Notes: generated by a model from the sequence alone, not told the origin. A stretch of DNA of 64,000 nt from Saltatorellus ferox (GCA_007751475.1 CP036434.1:7321524-7385523); one strand, 5' to 3'; counted from the stretch's first letter, positions 25,469 through 35,257 are shown. Translations and numbers: made by a program.

Positions 25469-27805
25469 ATGACGACCACAGCCATTCTCGCGGCCATCGC
25501 CGCCTCTTTCTGCCCCAGTCAGACCCAGGGAGTGCCTGCGGGCCCAGGGCTCAGCCAAGCGGTGCTCCCCGGCGCTTTGAGCCCAGGGGATCTGGCGGCA
25601 GCCGGAGGTGATCTCATCCTGGATGAGCCCGGCGACGGGCGCACCTGGGCCCGCGGGCCGCGCTGGAAGGCCTCCTTCGGTGCCGAAGGGCTGACCTACA
25701 TCCCGTTTTTTGGTTCGGACGCGCCGCAGAACTACCCCGTGGTCCTCAATCTCTCCGACGTGACGATTGCCAGTGAGCCGCTCTGGCTGGAGAGCCGGGA
25801 GCGCTCGCGTCTCGGGGAGTCGGTCACGCTGGACCGCGGCTCGATGAGCGAGGTCTACCACGTAGCGAGGGACACCGTGGAGCAGACGTTCGTCTTCAAG
25901 GAGCTGCCGGTACGGGGCGAGCTCGTGCTGGAAGTCGACGTGCAGACCGAGCTCCAGATGGCCGCCAAGGACGGCGGGTTTACCTTCTCGAACGCGCTCG
26001 GTGAAGTGCGCTACGGCGCCGCCACGGCGATCGACGCAGAGGGCCGCAGCCTGACGCTCCTGCAGGAGTCCACGGCCAGCGGCTTCCGCATCGTGGTTCC
26101 TGCGGACTTTGTCAGCCAAGCGAAGCTTCCTCTCGTCGTGGACCCCATCCTCGACACTTTCTCGGTGACGAACGACACCCGGCGTCAGTCCGACATGGAC
26201 GTGGCCTACGATCCAGCCAACACGAAGTACCAGATCGTGTACTCGGAATTCCAGAGCGCCACGGACCTCGACGTGATCGCGATCAGCTACAGCGCGATAC
26301 TGGGCTCCGTCCTCCAGGTCGCCGCGATCGACGTGTCGAGCTCGTCTTGGACGATGCCGCGCAACGCATCCAGCTACGAGGAGGAGCAGTTCCTCTGTGT
26401 CTCCCTGGTGGGGCTGGGCGTTGGCTCGCGCTCCGTTTGGGGACGTACCCGCGACGCGGACACCGGCAACGGAAGTCCACAGTTCCAGATCAGCGGTGTC
26501 GGGGCCGAGCACGTCGACGTTGGCGGGAAAGGCAACGAGGTAGCGACCGTCTATGACTACATGGTCGTGTGGCAGGAGACCGACGGCTTCAACAACGACT
26601 TCGACATCGTCGCCCAGGCCGTGTCGGGCAACGCCAGCCTCACGGGCGGGCGCCGGATCATCGACGGCGACGTGGGCGATCTCGACCGCTTCCCGTCGAT
26701 CTCCAAGAGCTCAGGGCAGCCTGGGTTCGCGCAAGAGCTCCAGGAGTACATGATCGTCTGGGAGCGCGAGGTCTCTCCGACGAACCGCAACCTTCGGGCG
26801 CAGGTCATCGAGTACACCGGCGACATGACGGGCCATAGCCAGTTCAACGCCTACACCTTCAGTGACTCCAGGAGGCCCGACGTGTCCTGCTGGAGCCGCA
26901 GGAACAGCTTCGCCCTTGAGCGTCACTGGCTCGTCGCGTTCGAACGGCAGGTGGGCGCCGCCTACAAGATCTTCACGGTGGTCGCTGTCGATGGATCCGC
27001 GGACAACGCACGCAGCGTCCAAACGATGCAGAACCTTGATGTCGATGCCGATCATCGCGATCCACATGTCGCTTTCAACGGTCAGGACTTCCTCCTGACC
27101 TATCAGACGATCGAGTCCAACGGCGACTACACCGCTTACCTCACCGCGCTCAACGTCGTGCACGATGATGACGAGCTTCGAACAGGGCTGACCCTGCGAC
27201 GGGAGTTCCTCGGGACATCAGAGGGGGCCCCTGGCCACGTCGCCATCGCATCTCACTGGGACGGCGGCAATTCAGCGGCTAGCCAGGAGGTGGGTGATGC
27301 GGTCGCTCTGTGGCTGGACTTCGATAGCTCGACGGGCGACACCGAGGTCGGTGCCAGTCTCGTCGAAGAGGTGGAGATCAGCGTGCTGGGCGCGCAGTTC
27401 TGCGAGGGCGCTTTGAACTCCACCGGCCACGCTGCGTGGATCACGGCGCGCGGCTTCTCATGGGAAACAGATGCCGACATCCGGCTGACCTGCACCGAGA
27501 TGCCCTCGAACTCCTTCGGACACTTCCTCGTGTCCAACGTCGCCGGCTTCGTGGCGAACCCCGGCGGAAGCCAGGGCAACCTCTGCCTGCAAGGGGCCGT
27601 CGGTCGCTTCAACCGCTCGGGCGAGATCATGAACAGCGGCTCTGTGGGGAGCTTCACGCTCTTCGGCGTCGATCCTATGGCCCTTCCGTCCCCCACCGGC
27701 CCCGTGTCCGTCCAGCCCGGTGAGACCTGGTACTTCCAGTGCTGGTTCCGCGACATCGGACCGAGCTCGAACTTCAGCAACGCGGTCGAGATGACGTTCG
27801 ACTGA
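25469..27805 (+). CDS. large secreted protein with shared C-terminal module
   Basis: 778 residues. A short hydrophobic N-terminus (MTTTAILAAIAASFC) suggests export. The middle (about 230-620) looks like irregular beta-propeller repeats, with units such as MDVAYDPANTKYQIVYSEFQ, TVYDYMVVWQETDGFNNDFD, LQEYMIVWEREVSPTNRNLR and VAFNGQDFLLTYQTIESNGD. These resemble the Y-x-V-V-W/Y-Q/E pattern of surface-layer and FG-GAP-like secreted proteins. The last 150 residues are the shared module, with paired Cys (AQFCEGALNSTGHAAW and GNLCLQGAVGRFNRSG) and the end motif PGETWYFQCWFRDIGPSSNF. No enzyme motif is seen. The stop is followed at once by hairpins. Confidence 0.8.
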   Translation: MTTTAILAAIAASFCPSQTQGVPAGPGLSQAVLPGALSPGDLAAAGGDLILDEPGDGRTWARGPRWKASFGAEGLTYIPFFGSDAPQNYPVVLNLSDVTIASEPLWLESRERSRLGESVTLDRGSMSEVYHVARDTVEQTFVFKELPVRGELVLEVDVQTELQMAAKDGGFTFSNALGEVRYGAATAIDAEGRSLTLLQESTASGFRIVVPADFVSQAKLPLVVDPILDTFSVTNDTRRQSDMDVAYDPANTKYQIVYSEFQSATDLDVIAISYSAILGSVLQVAAIDVSSSSWTMPRNASSYEEEQFLCVSLVGLGVGSRSVWGRTRDADTGNGSPQFQISGVGAEHVDVGGKGNEVATVYDYMVVWQETDGFNNDFDIVAQAVSGNASLTGGRRIIDGDVGDLDRFPSISKSSGQPGFAQELQEYMIVWEREVSPTNRNLRAQVIEYTGDMTGHSQFNAYTFSDSRRPDVSCWSRRNSFALERHWLVAFERQVGAAYKIFTVVAVDGSADNARSVQTMQNLDVDADHRDPHVAFNGQDFLLTYQTIESNGDYTAYLTALNVVHDDDELRTGLTLRREFLGTSEGAPGHVAIASHWDGGNSAASQEVGDAVALWLDFDSSTGDTEVGASLVEEVEISVLGAQFCEGALNSTGHAAWITARGFSWETDADIRLTCTEMPSNSFGHFLVSNVAGFVANPGGSQGNLCLQGAVGRFNRSGEIMNSGSVGSFTLFGVDPMALPSPTGPVSVQPGETWYFQCWFRDIGPSSNFSNAVEMTFD

Positions 27806-27875
27806 GAGCCTGAGCAAGAATGGCTCGGGCTCGACGCGCATCCGCATTGGCGGATGCGCCTGGCGGTACCGCCAG
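27806..27875. terminator. cluster of three hairpins between two convergent genes
   Basis: Arms 27806-27815 and 27823-27832 pair with one mismatch. Arms 27836-27845 and 27850-27859 are perfect over 10 bp. A 16-bp palindrome with the GGCGGTACCGCC core lies at 27860-27875. They fill the whole gap between the stops at 27805 and 27879, so they can terminate both genes. Confidence 0.75.
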
Positions 27876-27878
27876 AGA

Positions 27879-29024
27879 TTAGAGCGAGCGATGCACGAAC
27901 GTCACGTGCCGCGGCTCCGTAAGCAGCCTACGCGGCACATCAAAAACGAGGGCCTGGAAGTGGAGGGACACGGCGTCCTCTGCCGTGAACGGATCGATCC
28001 CGGTCACCGGAACATCGAGCTGCCCCGTGGCGGGGATCGGCCCGTGAACGGTGAAGCGCACTGGCGATCCGATCAGGAGCGGTCCCGCGACGACTCCGAG
28101 GGGCCGGTACGCGGCCGACGGGTTCGACTGCAGCACGGCGAGGCGCCCAGCCGGGCCAATGATTCGGAAGGTCGCCAGATCGTCGCCGGCGATGAGTGCC
28201 GGTGCCTCGAGTCCGACATCTGGGCGATCGAGCGCGGACAGGCCGCGGCCGCGGACGGGGAGCCCGTCGCACCCGGGAAAGACCAAAAACATGAGATCGG
28301 TCGTCGCACCGAGTCCACCAGTCGCGCGCAGATCGTCGCAGATGATCTCGCTGGCGCCCGCGGTGATGTGCAGTCCATCGCCGCCGGCTCCCCCGTACGC
28401 ACCCCCGTGCAACCCCCACAGGCCGTCGCCACCGTCGCCTCCCCACAGGTCGGTATCAAACACCAGCACACGCGACTGATCGACGAGCAGCGCGTGCTCC
28501 CCCGGCGTCCCGTCCGACCCACCGAGAATGCCGTGATCGCCTTGCAGCTCGCACGCTGTGAACGCGACGTGGTCACAGGACCGGACCTCCTGACGTGACA
28601 GTCCGATGCCACACTCGTGCGGGGACGTGAACCCCCAGGATGGGGGATTCGGAATCGAACGCAATGCGGCGCAGTCCTGCATGCGAATCGGCCCTTGGCA
28701 ATTCTCGAGGAGGAAGCCATCGAGGAAGGTCAAGCCGGACAGGACGACGGTTTGGTCGGCGCTGGATCCTCGCACGACGAGTTGCTCGGCGATCTCGACC
28801 GTGGCCCCCGGGGTTCCAACGATCGTGATCGCAGTTCCGTCGAGGGTGACTGGAGCTGCGTAGAGCCCGGCTCGAACGAGCACGGTATCTCCGTCGATCG
28901 CGCTGACGACCGCGTCGGCGATGTCGAGGAACTCGCCTGCGCCTGACGCGTCCACCACGTGAACATCGGCGAGGGCGGCGGGGGCGAGCGCGAGGGTGGC
29001 AGCGATCGGCAGGAATCCGTTCAT
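27879..29024 (-). CDS. secreted protein, probable right-handed beta-helix
   Basis: 381 residues. The signal peptide is MNGFLPIAATLALAPAALA. It starts with the pattern of Planctomycete pectate-lyase-like proteins: VVDASGAGEFLDIADAVVSA, then IDGDTVLVRAGLYAAPVTLD and AITIVGTPGATVEIAEQLVV, which is the repeated I-x-V coil ladder. A Gly-rich stretch follows (LWGGDGGDGLWGLHGGAYGG). The last 100 residues resemble the AGRLAVLQSNP-type ends of such proteins but lack the Q-x-W-x-R-D tail. No lyase catalytic residues are obvious, so a structural or carbohydrate-binding role is as likely. Confidence 0.75.
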   Translation of the reverse strand: MNGFLPIAATLALAPAALADVHVVDASGAGEFLDIADAVVSAIDGDTVLVRAGLYAAPVTLDGTAITIVGTPGATVEIAEQLVVRGSSADQTVVLSGLTFLDGFLLENCQGPIRMQDCAALRSIPNPPSWGFTSPHECGIGLSRQEVRSCDHVAFTACELQGDHGILGGSDGTPGEHALLVDQSRVLVFDTDLWGGDGGDGLWGLHGGAYGGAGGDGLHITAGASEIICDDLRATGGLGATTDLMFLVFPGCDGLPVRGRGLSALDRPDVGLEAPALIAGDDLATFRIIGPAGRLAVLQSNPSAAYRPLGVVAGPLLIGSPVRFTVHGPIPATGQLDVPVTGIDPFTAEDAVSLHFQALVFDVPRRLLTEPRHVTFVHRSL

Positions 29025-29528
29025 GGGAGGAGAAGCTCGGGAAGGAGCGGCGAGGTCCGTACGGGGGCGCGATGAAGTACCGCGCCATCATGAACGATGC
29101 CGCGGGCGAGCTTCCGTCACGGAGAAAGGCCGAATCGTGGCGGTACCGAACCCGACCCAATGGCGGTACCGAACCCGACCCAAAGCCGCCACGTTTCGGA
29201 TCGTACGCTCCTGGTTCAATCGGAAACGTGGCGGCTTTGGGTCGGGTTCGGTACCGCCAGGTTCGGGACCGCCACAGATGCGCCTACACCGCACGCCTTC
29301 CCGAAACATCCTGTCCAGCGCAGGCGTGCGCACACTCGTGTCCACCAGACCACGGTCCCCCCCCAAGAGCCTGCGCCACGGAAGCTCGCACTTCATGACT
29401 GTGCGGAACCGCTCGCCCGCCCCGGACTGAGTCACGTGAAAGATGATCTCCAGCTGGTCTGTGCACGTAGGTGATATGGCACGGCGGTTGCCCCCACTCT
29501 TCACGCCCCCTTCTTCCCGGAACTGAAC
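29025..29528. other. 504-bp divergent intergenic region, no gene seen
   Basis: It lies between the starts of the beta-helix gene (minus strand) and the 929-residue gene (plus strand), so it should contain both promoters. I see no credible short gene in either direction. The middle is occupied by the large inverted-repeat cluster at 29137-29275. Confidence 0.6.
29137..29275. repeat. nested inverted repeat: 37-bp perfect arms, plus a 23-bp tandem copy
   Basis: Arms 29161-29197 and 29223-29259 are perfectly complementary over 37 bp around a 25-nt loop. The first 23 bases of the left arm are repeated directly just before it (29138-29160). A degenerate partner of that extra copy follows the right arm (29260-29275). 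The arms contain GGCGGTACCG, the core that also occurs in the palindromes at 14938-15027 and 27860-27875. Confidence 0.9.
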
Positions 29529-32318
29529 ATGCTGCCCGCACTGCTCCTCGCCACTCTGGCCCAGGCCACCACGTTCCTGCCGTTCGAGGGGCCCGAAGCC
29601 GACGACGCCGTCGCTGCACTCGCCTTCGACGCCACCGGTGATACCCTCCTCATCGCACACCGAGTGAGCCGCTCACTCACGCGGTACGACGTGCAAGCCG
29701 GCCTGATCACCGCGCGGATCGACCTCGGCCCGGACGTCGCTGATTTCAGCGGCGCATGGACGGTCGAGTGGATCCCGGGCACTCGCGATGCCCTCGTCTT
29801 GGATTCACCGCGAGGCATCTTGTTCAGGGTGGATTCCCGGACCATGACGACTCTGGGTCAGGTGTCCATCGGTACCCAGGGCTCGAGTGAAGTGCAGCTT
29901 GCCGTGACCAGCGACGGAGCGACCTGCGCGTTCGTTCGCCAATCGGCCATGGAGCGTCGGCTGCTCATCGTCGACCTCGGAAGCATGACCGTGTCGCGTT
30001 CGATCGAGATCGGGGTCCCGCTCGGGATGGGCTCGAATGGCTCCATGGCATCGATCACCGCCGACGATCGCCGCGCCGTCGTCGTGGCTGCCGATCCGAC
30101 GTCGATCTCGGAAGCCACACTCGTTGGGTACTCACTCGCCACGGGCGCGCTGGAGGTCGTTGCAGCGCAGGCCGTGTCGACGACGAACATGGTCGACGTG
30201 AAGCAGAGCGGTGACCGGTCCACCTGGTTGGTGACCCAGAGGAACCAGAGCGGTGCGGTGGAGGCTGTGCGCGTGGTCGGGTCCGATCTTGCTTCCACCA
30301 ACAGCTTCACGTTCAGCGGATTCGGATCGGAGCTGGAGAGCTTCGAAGTCGACCCCACGGGAGCGCGCGGGTGGGGGCTACTCGATGCCAGCGTTTTCGC
30401 CTTTCCCCTCGACCAGCCGCAGGTAACCCCGATGTCGAGCGGCGTGCAGCGCTTCCCGAGCGAGAATGTGTCGCTCTTCCGCGTTAGCGGCGACGGAACT
30501 CGGCTGCTGCTTGCCGTCGATAGAGATCGGGTGTCGGTCTTCGATGGTGGCGGCGCGTTGATCGCTGCGAATGTCGGATCGAGTTTCAAGTGGGGCTTCA
30601 CCATCACGCCTCTCGCCGAAGCCGTTGCGCCTGTCTTCGCAGCCCTCGGTAGCCTTCGATACGACCAGGTCACGGTGCTCGACGGCCGGGTGCCGGCCGC
30701 CCCCGTGGTCGAAACGTCGTTCAACTCCAGCTCGCTCGACTCGTTCGAAGGTCCCTACGGACTGAAGCAGCTTGGGGACTCAACCGAGGTCGCTGTCGTG
30801 GCGAGCTCCTCGTCGAAGCTGAGGGTCATCGACGTCGCCACGGGCGCTTCCAGGACCGCACCGAATCTGCTCGCGAACGCCACCGATATCGACGCACTGA
30901 GTGGCGGCACCCTTCTCGTGGGCCATCGGGATGGCACGCTGCTGGCGCTCGACTCTGCCTCGTTGGCCGAGGTAAGCCGATGGACGCTGGGCGGCATCAT
31001 CGAGCAGGTGACGGCGGAGCCCTCCGGGACACGCGCCTGGGTGCGAGTAGGCGGTTCTCCGAATCACCCCTACGACGCGGCGCTGATGCTGGTCGAGACT
31101 GCGGGCCCCCAGGCCGGCGTGCTTGGTTCCGTGCCGCTCGCAGGCTCCGCCATACCACCGCGCGCCTACATCGGTCCCCATGGAGGCCTCTACACGGGCC
31201 CTGGTGGGCCCGAGTCGTACCTTGGGTTTCAGTACCGGAACGAGTCCGCAAGCGTGGTGTTCGACTTCGCGGCGGGGCGAGCCTACGCCTTCTCGCCGTT
31301 CCAGGAAGCCATCGAGACGATCGACTTGCCAAGCTTCAGTCGCGTAGCGGTCCAGCCGACCTCCGTGAACGGGATCACAGGACATTTCTACCCTCAACTC
31401 ACGCTGTCGCCAGGCGGCGGCCATCTCATCTCGTCGTTCACAGATCTCAGCAGGCTCTTCCGAGTCAGTGCGTCCGGACTCGTGCTCGTTGCAGAGATGG
31501 ACTGCAGCCCCGGAGCCATCCCCGTCAAGTACTCGCAAGGGTTCTCGAATGACGGATCCATCGCGTACCTGTCCGACCTCGGGGACGACCTCACAGGATC
31601 CCCGTGCGCCTCCATCGCTGCGATCGACGTGGTCTCGGGCCAGGTGCTGGACGCTATCTCAGGCACTGGCTACCTCGGACTGATCGCGAGTGGCGACGAC
31701 GTGGCGCTCCTCCGGAGCGATGGCGTGGACCTCACTCGTTTCGATGGGGCCAACTTCTCCGCGCCTGAACCCGTCATGGAGACCGAGTTCATGGCGCCCG
31801 TGCTCTTCGATGCATCGACGGGGATCCTCGTGGCCGCAGAAGGTAGCTCCTGGACGGACAAGGGACTCCGCGCTGCGGATCTCTTCGACGGACAGGTTCT
31901 GGCCGCCTGTGGAGGTGGCGTGCCGAACACCACCGGCGTCCAGGCTCAACTCGATGTGACCGGCTCACCTTTCGCCGGTGAGGAGATCGTCCTGACCACA
32001 TCGAAACTCGCGCCGTTCGAGATGCTCGGGGTTCTCATGATGGGCGACGCGCTCAACCAGCCGATGCCTGGCGCCAGCGGCCTCGGGCAGTTTTGTGTCG
32101 GAGGCAACCTCCGTCGCGTGCTGACTCCCATCACCCCGGCTGACGGAACCGGGAGGCGCCGCTACGCCCTGTCAACGGATACCCTGGCGACGTCTACAGG
32201 AACCGTGACCGTGGTCCCAGGCGAAACGTGGGTCTTCCAAGAGTGGCACCGGGATTCGACGGCAACGGGTCTCCCCACATCGAACACGAGCACCGCTCTC
32301 GCGATCACCTGGCGGTAG
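29529..32318 (+). CDS. large secreted protein, beta-propeller-like, with shared C-terminal module
   Basis: 929 residues with a short signal (MLPALLLATLAQA). The body has propeller-style repeats comparable to YVTN/PQQ blades: DDAVAALAFDATGDTLLIAH, DFSGAWTVEWIPGTRDALVL, STEVAVVASSSSKLRVIDVA, LSGGTLLVGHRDGTLLALDS and GNDGSIAYLSDL-like strands. Aligned Asp-Ser/Thr-Gly turns suggest 12-14 blades. The C-terminal module ends VVPGETWVFQEWHRDSTATG and contains the usual second Cys (LGQFCVGGNLRRVLTPITPA). No catalytic motif is visible. It is a surface or exported protein of unknown binding role. Confidence 0.8.
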   Translation: MLPALLLATLAQATTFLPFEGPEADDAVAALAFDATGDTLLIAHRVSRSLTRYDVQAGLITARIDLGPDVADFSGAWTVEWIPGTRDALVLDSPRGILFRVDSRTMTTLGQVSIGTQGSSEVQLAVTSDGATCAFVRQSAMERRLLIVDLGSMTVSRSIEIGVPLGMGSNGSMASITADDRRAVVVAADPTSISEATLVGYSLATGALEVVAAQAVSTTNMVDVKQSGDRSTWLVTQRNQSGAVEAVRVVGSDLASTNSFTFSGFGSELESFEVDPTGARGWGLLDASVFAFPLDQPQVTPMSSGVQRFPSENVSLFRVSGDGTRLLLAVDRDRVSVFDGGGALIAANVGSSFKWGFTITPLAEAVAPVFAALGSLRYDQVTVLDGRVPAAPVVETSFNSSSLDSFEGPYGLKQLGDSTEVAVVASSSSKLRVIDVATGASRTAPNLLANATDIDALSGGTLLVGHRDGTLLALDSASLAEVSRWTLGGIIEQVTAEPSGTRAWVRVGGSPNHPYDAALMLVETAGPQAGVLGSVPLAGSAIPPRAYIGPHGGLYTGPGGPESYLGFQYRNESASVVFDFAAGRAYAFSPFQEAIETIDLPSFSRVAVQPTSVNGITGHFYPQLTLSPGGGHLISSFTDLSRLFRVSASGLVLVAEMDCSPGAIPVKYSQGFSNDGSIAYLSDLGDDLTGSPCASIAAIDVVSGQVLDAISGTGYLGLIASGDDVALLRSDGVDLTRFDGANFSAPEPVMETEFMAPVLFDASTGILVAAEGSSWTDKGLRAADLFDGQVLAACGGGVPNTTGVQAQLDVTGSPFAGEEIVLTTSKLAPFEMLGVLMMGDALNQPMPGASGLGQFCVGGNLRRVLTPITPADGTGRRRYALSTDTLATSTGTVTVVPGETWVFQEWHRDSTATGLPTSNTSTALAITWR

Positions 32319-32343
32319 TCTGCGCTTGGACCGGTCCCGCGCG

Positions 32344-32742
32344 CTACTTCTGGCTCGCGGCGGCCAGCCCTGCGGTATCGACCATCTGCTGGAAGCGGAC
32401 GATCTTGCCGTTCTCGATCCACCACGTGTGCGCCGCTTGGACGTCGAGCGGCTTGCCCGACTCGGTGTGCGTGCCGCGGTAGCGACCGAACATGGTGACG
32501 ACCTCGTCGCCGCCCACGATCTCGTCGACGACTACGGAGAAGTCTTTCCATTCGGCCATGAGTCGCATGAAGACTCCAGCGACGATGGCCTCTGGACCAC
32601 GGTAGGGATTACCGTCGGCGAGCGAATTGCCCTCGGCTTCGTTCCAGACCACGTCCGGGTCGAGGTGACCGAGAAGTCCCATGACGTCACCGCTGGCGAA
32701 GGCTGCGTAGATCCGGGAAACGAGTTCGGTGCCTGAATTCAT
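32344..32742 (-). CDS. SnoaL-like/NTF2-fold protein
   Basis: About 132 residues from the ATG at 32742. The cone-shaped NTF2-like fold is suggested by VSRIYAAFASGDVMGLLGHL, DPDVVWNEAEGNSLADGNPY, RGPEAIVAGVFMRLMAEWKD and TWWIENGKIVRFQQMVDTAG, which is the ketosteroid-isomerase/SnoaL pattern. Many members are small-molecule-binding proteins or enzymes of unknown substrate. It converges with the end of the 929-residue gene, with only about 25 bp between them. Confidence 0.8.
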   Translation of the reverse strand: MNSGTELVSRIYAAFASGDVMGLLGHLDPDVVWNEAEGNSLADGNPYRGPEAIVAGVFMRLMAEWKDFSVVVDEIVGGDEVVTMFGRYRGTHTESGKPLDVQAAHTWWIENGKIVRFQQMVDTAGLAAASQK

Positions 32743-32873
32743 GGGAGGTTCCTCGGGGGCCGGGTGAGATGGATGGCGGGGCGCCATAGCCTACTGGCAG
32801 CCTGCTCGTTTGCCATGGCGGCTCGCGCCTTCTTGCTCCAGCGTCTCGGCGCTTCGAAGGCGACGCCGAAAGG

Positions 32874-32910
32874 CCCCTGTCCAGAGATCGCTCCGATCTC
32901 TGGACAGGGG
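32874..32910 (-). terminator. 17-bp perfect hairpin
   Basis: Arms 32874-32890 and 32894-32910 are perfectly complementary with a 3-nt loop. It lies about 80 bp past the stop of the frameshifted secreted protein (32988) and upstream of the NTF2-like gene, so it most likely terminates the former. Confidence 0.75.
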
Positions 32911-32987
32911 CGTGACGGTACGGAACGACATCGTCCTCGAGGAGCCGGCTCCCCGGTACCTCGCCGGTGACTCCGCCACACCGCCCG

Positions 32988-35257
32988 TCAGCGTCGCGGG
33001 CGGAACGCTGCGACCGAGTGGCGGAAACGCCCTCCTGCCGACGAGAAGTTCCCGACCGCGAAGACGCCGGTCGAGTGCTGTTCCAGCCCGAGGACGGTCC
33101 CTTGAATGGCGGGACGCCAGTCGAGCGAGCGGCCCAGCTTCGCGCCGACCGCCACGAGCGAGTTCACCTCCTCTCCGGCCAGGCGAAAGAAGTTGCCACC
33201 GATCACGACACGCTCGCGCCCGGGCAGAATGCGAGGGAGCTGAATGCCGTAGACCTCGTCCAGCTGCGGATCCCAGGGGGTCAAGGCCGCGGTCACTGCG
33301 TTGAAGCCCAGCGCGTACTGGCGCAGACCGAAGAGCTGCGTATCGAGGTAGGCGGACACCCGAAGCTGCCTCCCGTCGAGCACCATGTGCTCCACCCCAG
33401 AGCAGCCCTGGGGCGCCCAGGGCAGAACGGCGCCGGTCATCGCGTCGAGCGCGGCCAGGGCTTCACGCGCCACGGGCGGCTGGCCAATCTGAGTGAAGGT
33501 CCCGCCGACGTAGAGCGTCTGGCCGTCTGGCGAGAGAGTCATCGCCTCGACCCTCGTGGATGCCGGGATCGTGCCGAATAGCGCCTGGCGAGCTCCGGTG
33601 ATCCCATCGAGGGCAATGAGCGAAGGTGTCGACGGCCAGGAGCTCCGCACCGCCACGAAGATCGACGAATCGTTCGCGGCGATGCACGAAATGCCCGTGA
33701 CCGTCATCCCGGACAGGTCGGGAACGAACGTCGAATCGAGGGTACCGGTGGCAGCATCGACCATGGCGAGACCCGGTCGCGGGACGCCGGAGACGCGGTC
33801 GAAATCGCCTGCGATGACGACGCGCCCGCTTTGGGCCACCACATGCTTGACCGTTCCGTCAGGCCGCGGCGCGTCCCAGTTGTCCGGCACGAGTCCCGTT
33901 CGGACGTCGATCGCGCCGAGGTGTGGCGTGTCCGTGGCGTCCTCGAACAGCAGATTGCCACCGGCGAAGAGCTGCGATCCGCTGATCGTGAGGTCCTCAA
34001 TCGAGCCGGGCGAAGTGCCATTGCTGACCATACGACGCGGCACGCTGACGGGGCTCGAGGTCTGGCGATCGAACGCTGCCAGGTTGTTGCGTCCGGGTCC
34101 CGCGGCGGTGCGGTAAAGGCCCCCGAGAATCACGCGGTCACCGAACGTCGTGATCCCGCGCACATAGGCGCCGGAGGTCTGGGTCGGCCAGGCCAGGTCG
34201 GGCGCGAACGTCGATACCGCACCCGTGGTCAGGTCCACCGAAGCGGCGTAGTCACGCGGCTGCCCGGCGATCAGGCGGAAGCGTCCGCCGAGAAAGAGTT
34301 CGTTGCCGTCGACGTGCAGGGCCTGGACGCTGTCGTCGCAGGGAACCTGGAGTGCCGTGAGCGAGAGTGCCTGGGCATCGAACTGCGCGAAGCGAGAGCG
34401 ACTGATACCGCCCACGTCCGTGAAGTCGCCGCCGACGAGCATCTCTCCACCGTGGAGCAGGAGCGCGCTGACCTCGCCATTGAGCTGGAAGTCATGGGGA
34501 TCGAGCGCGCCGGTGGTCGGATCGCAGACGATCAGGTTCCGCGAGACGGTGCCACCATTCGTGCGCATGTCCTTGCCGCCGATCCAGACGCGCCCCCCAC
34601 CGAGAGCGACCGTCGTCAAGCGCGAGCTGAAGGACGGGTTGTCCTGGATCTGAGGTGTCCAGTTCGTCCACGCGCCCGTGGCGAGATCGATCGCGGCGGC
34701 GTTGCTCCGCCCGATTCCACCGACCGAGTCGATGGAGCCGACCACATAGGCGACGCCCGTAGCTGGATCGACCGTCACGTCCTGGACGTAGCCGACCAGG
34801 TCCTGGGCGAGGTTCTGCCAGGTTCCGTCGGAAGCGACATGCACGAGGCGCAGAACGTCCACCGTACCCTCGATGCGAAGAGTTCCGGCGATGACCGCCC
34901 CTCCGGCGCCGTCCGCCGCCACAGCGCGTACATCGCCTTCGATGCGTGGGCCGTCTTTGTGGATCTCGGTCAGCTCGGGATCCGCGCGAATGAACGAGCC
35001 CACCTTGGGACCGACGCGCCGGAAGTTGCCGCCGAGGAAGAGCCGATCCCCCTCGAGATCGGACGCGTAGACGACCCAGTCGACCTCGCTGAATGCGAGG
35101 TCGGGCGTATCGTCGAGGGGGACGGCGCGCGGAGGGTCGAAGTTGGGAACCGACGGCAGGGCCGTCGAGCTGGTCTGCTGTGCGAGAGCGGGCGAGAGCG
35201 GGCGAGAGCGGGCGAGAGCAACACAGGAACGAAGCTGAGAAGAAGCAGCGTTTGCAT
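32988..35257 (-). CDS. large secreted beta-propeller-like protein, signal peptide out of frame
   Basis: From the ATG at 35257 the sequence reads MQTLLLLSFVPVLLSPALA, a good signal peptide. The mature chain (QQTSSTALPSVPNFDPPRAV onward, about 730 residues) is in another frame. The offset lies in three extra-perfect 10-bp units at 35190-35219; reducing them from three to one makes leader and mature chain continuous with no other change. The body is propeller-like: DWVVYASDLEGDRLFLGGNF, VGSFIRADPELTEIHKDGPR, LGGGRVWIGGKDMRTNG, LLHGGEMLVGGDFTDVGGIS and LHVDGNELFLGGRFRLIAGQ. The L-x-G-G-x-F repeat recurs about ten times. The mature frame is also open upstream of the repeats, but that upstream part reads as non-coding sequence. 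Confidence 0.75.
35190..35219. repeat. three perfect tandem 10-bp units in a signal-peptide region
   Basis: The unit is GGGCGAGAGC (plus strand) at 35190-35199, 35200-35209 and 35210-35219, preceded by a partial unit at 35181-35189. On the coding strand it falls at the signal-peptide cleavage region. One or four units restore the frame between leader and mature protein; two or three do not. Confidence 0.95.
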
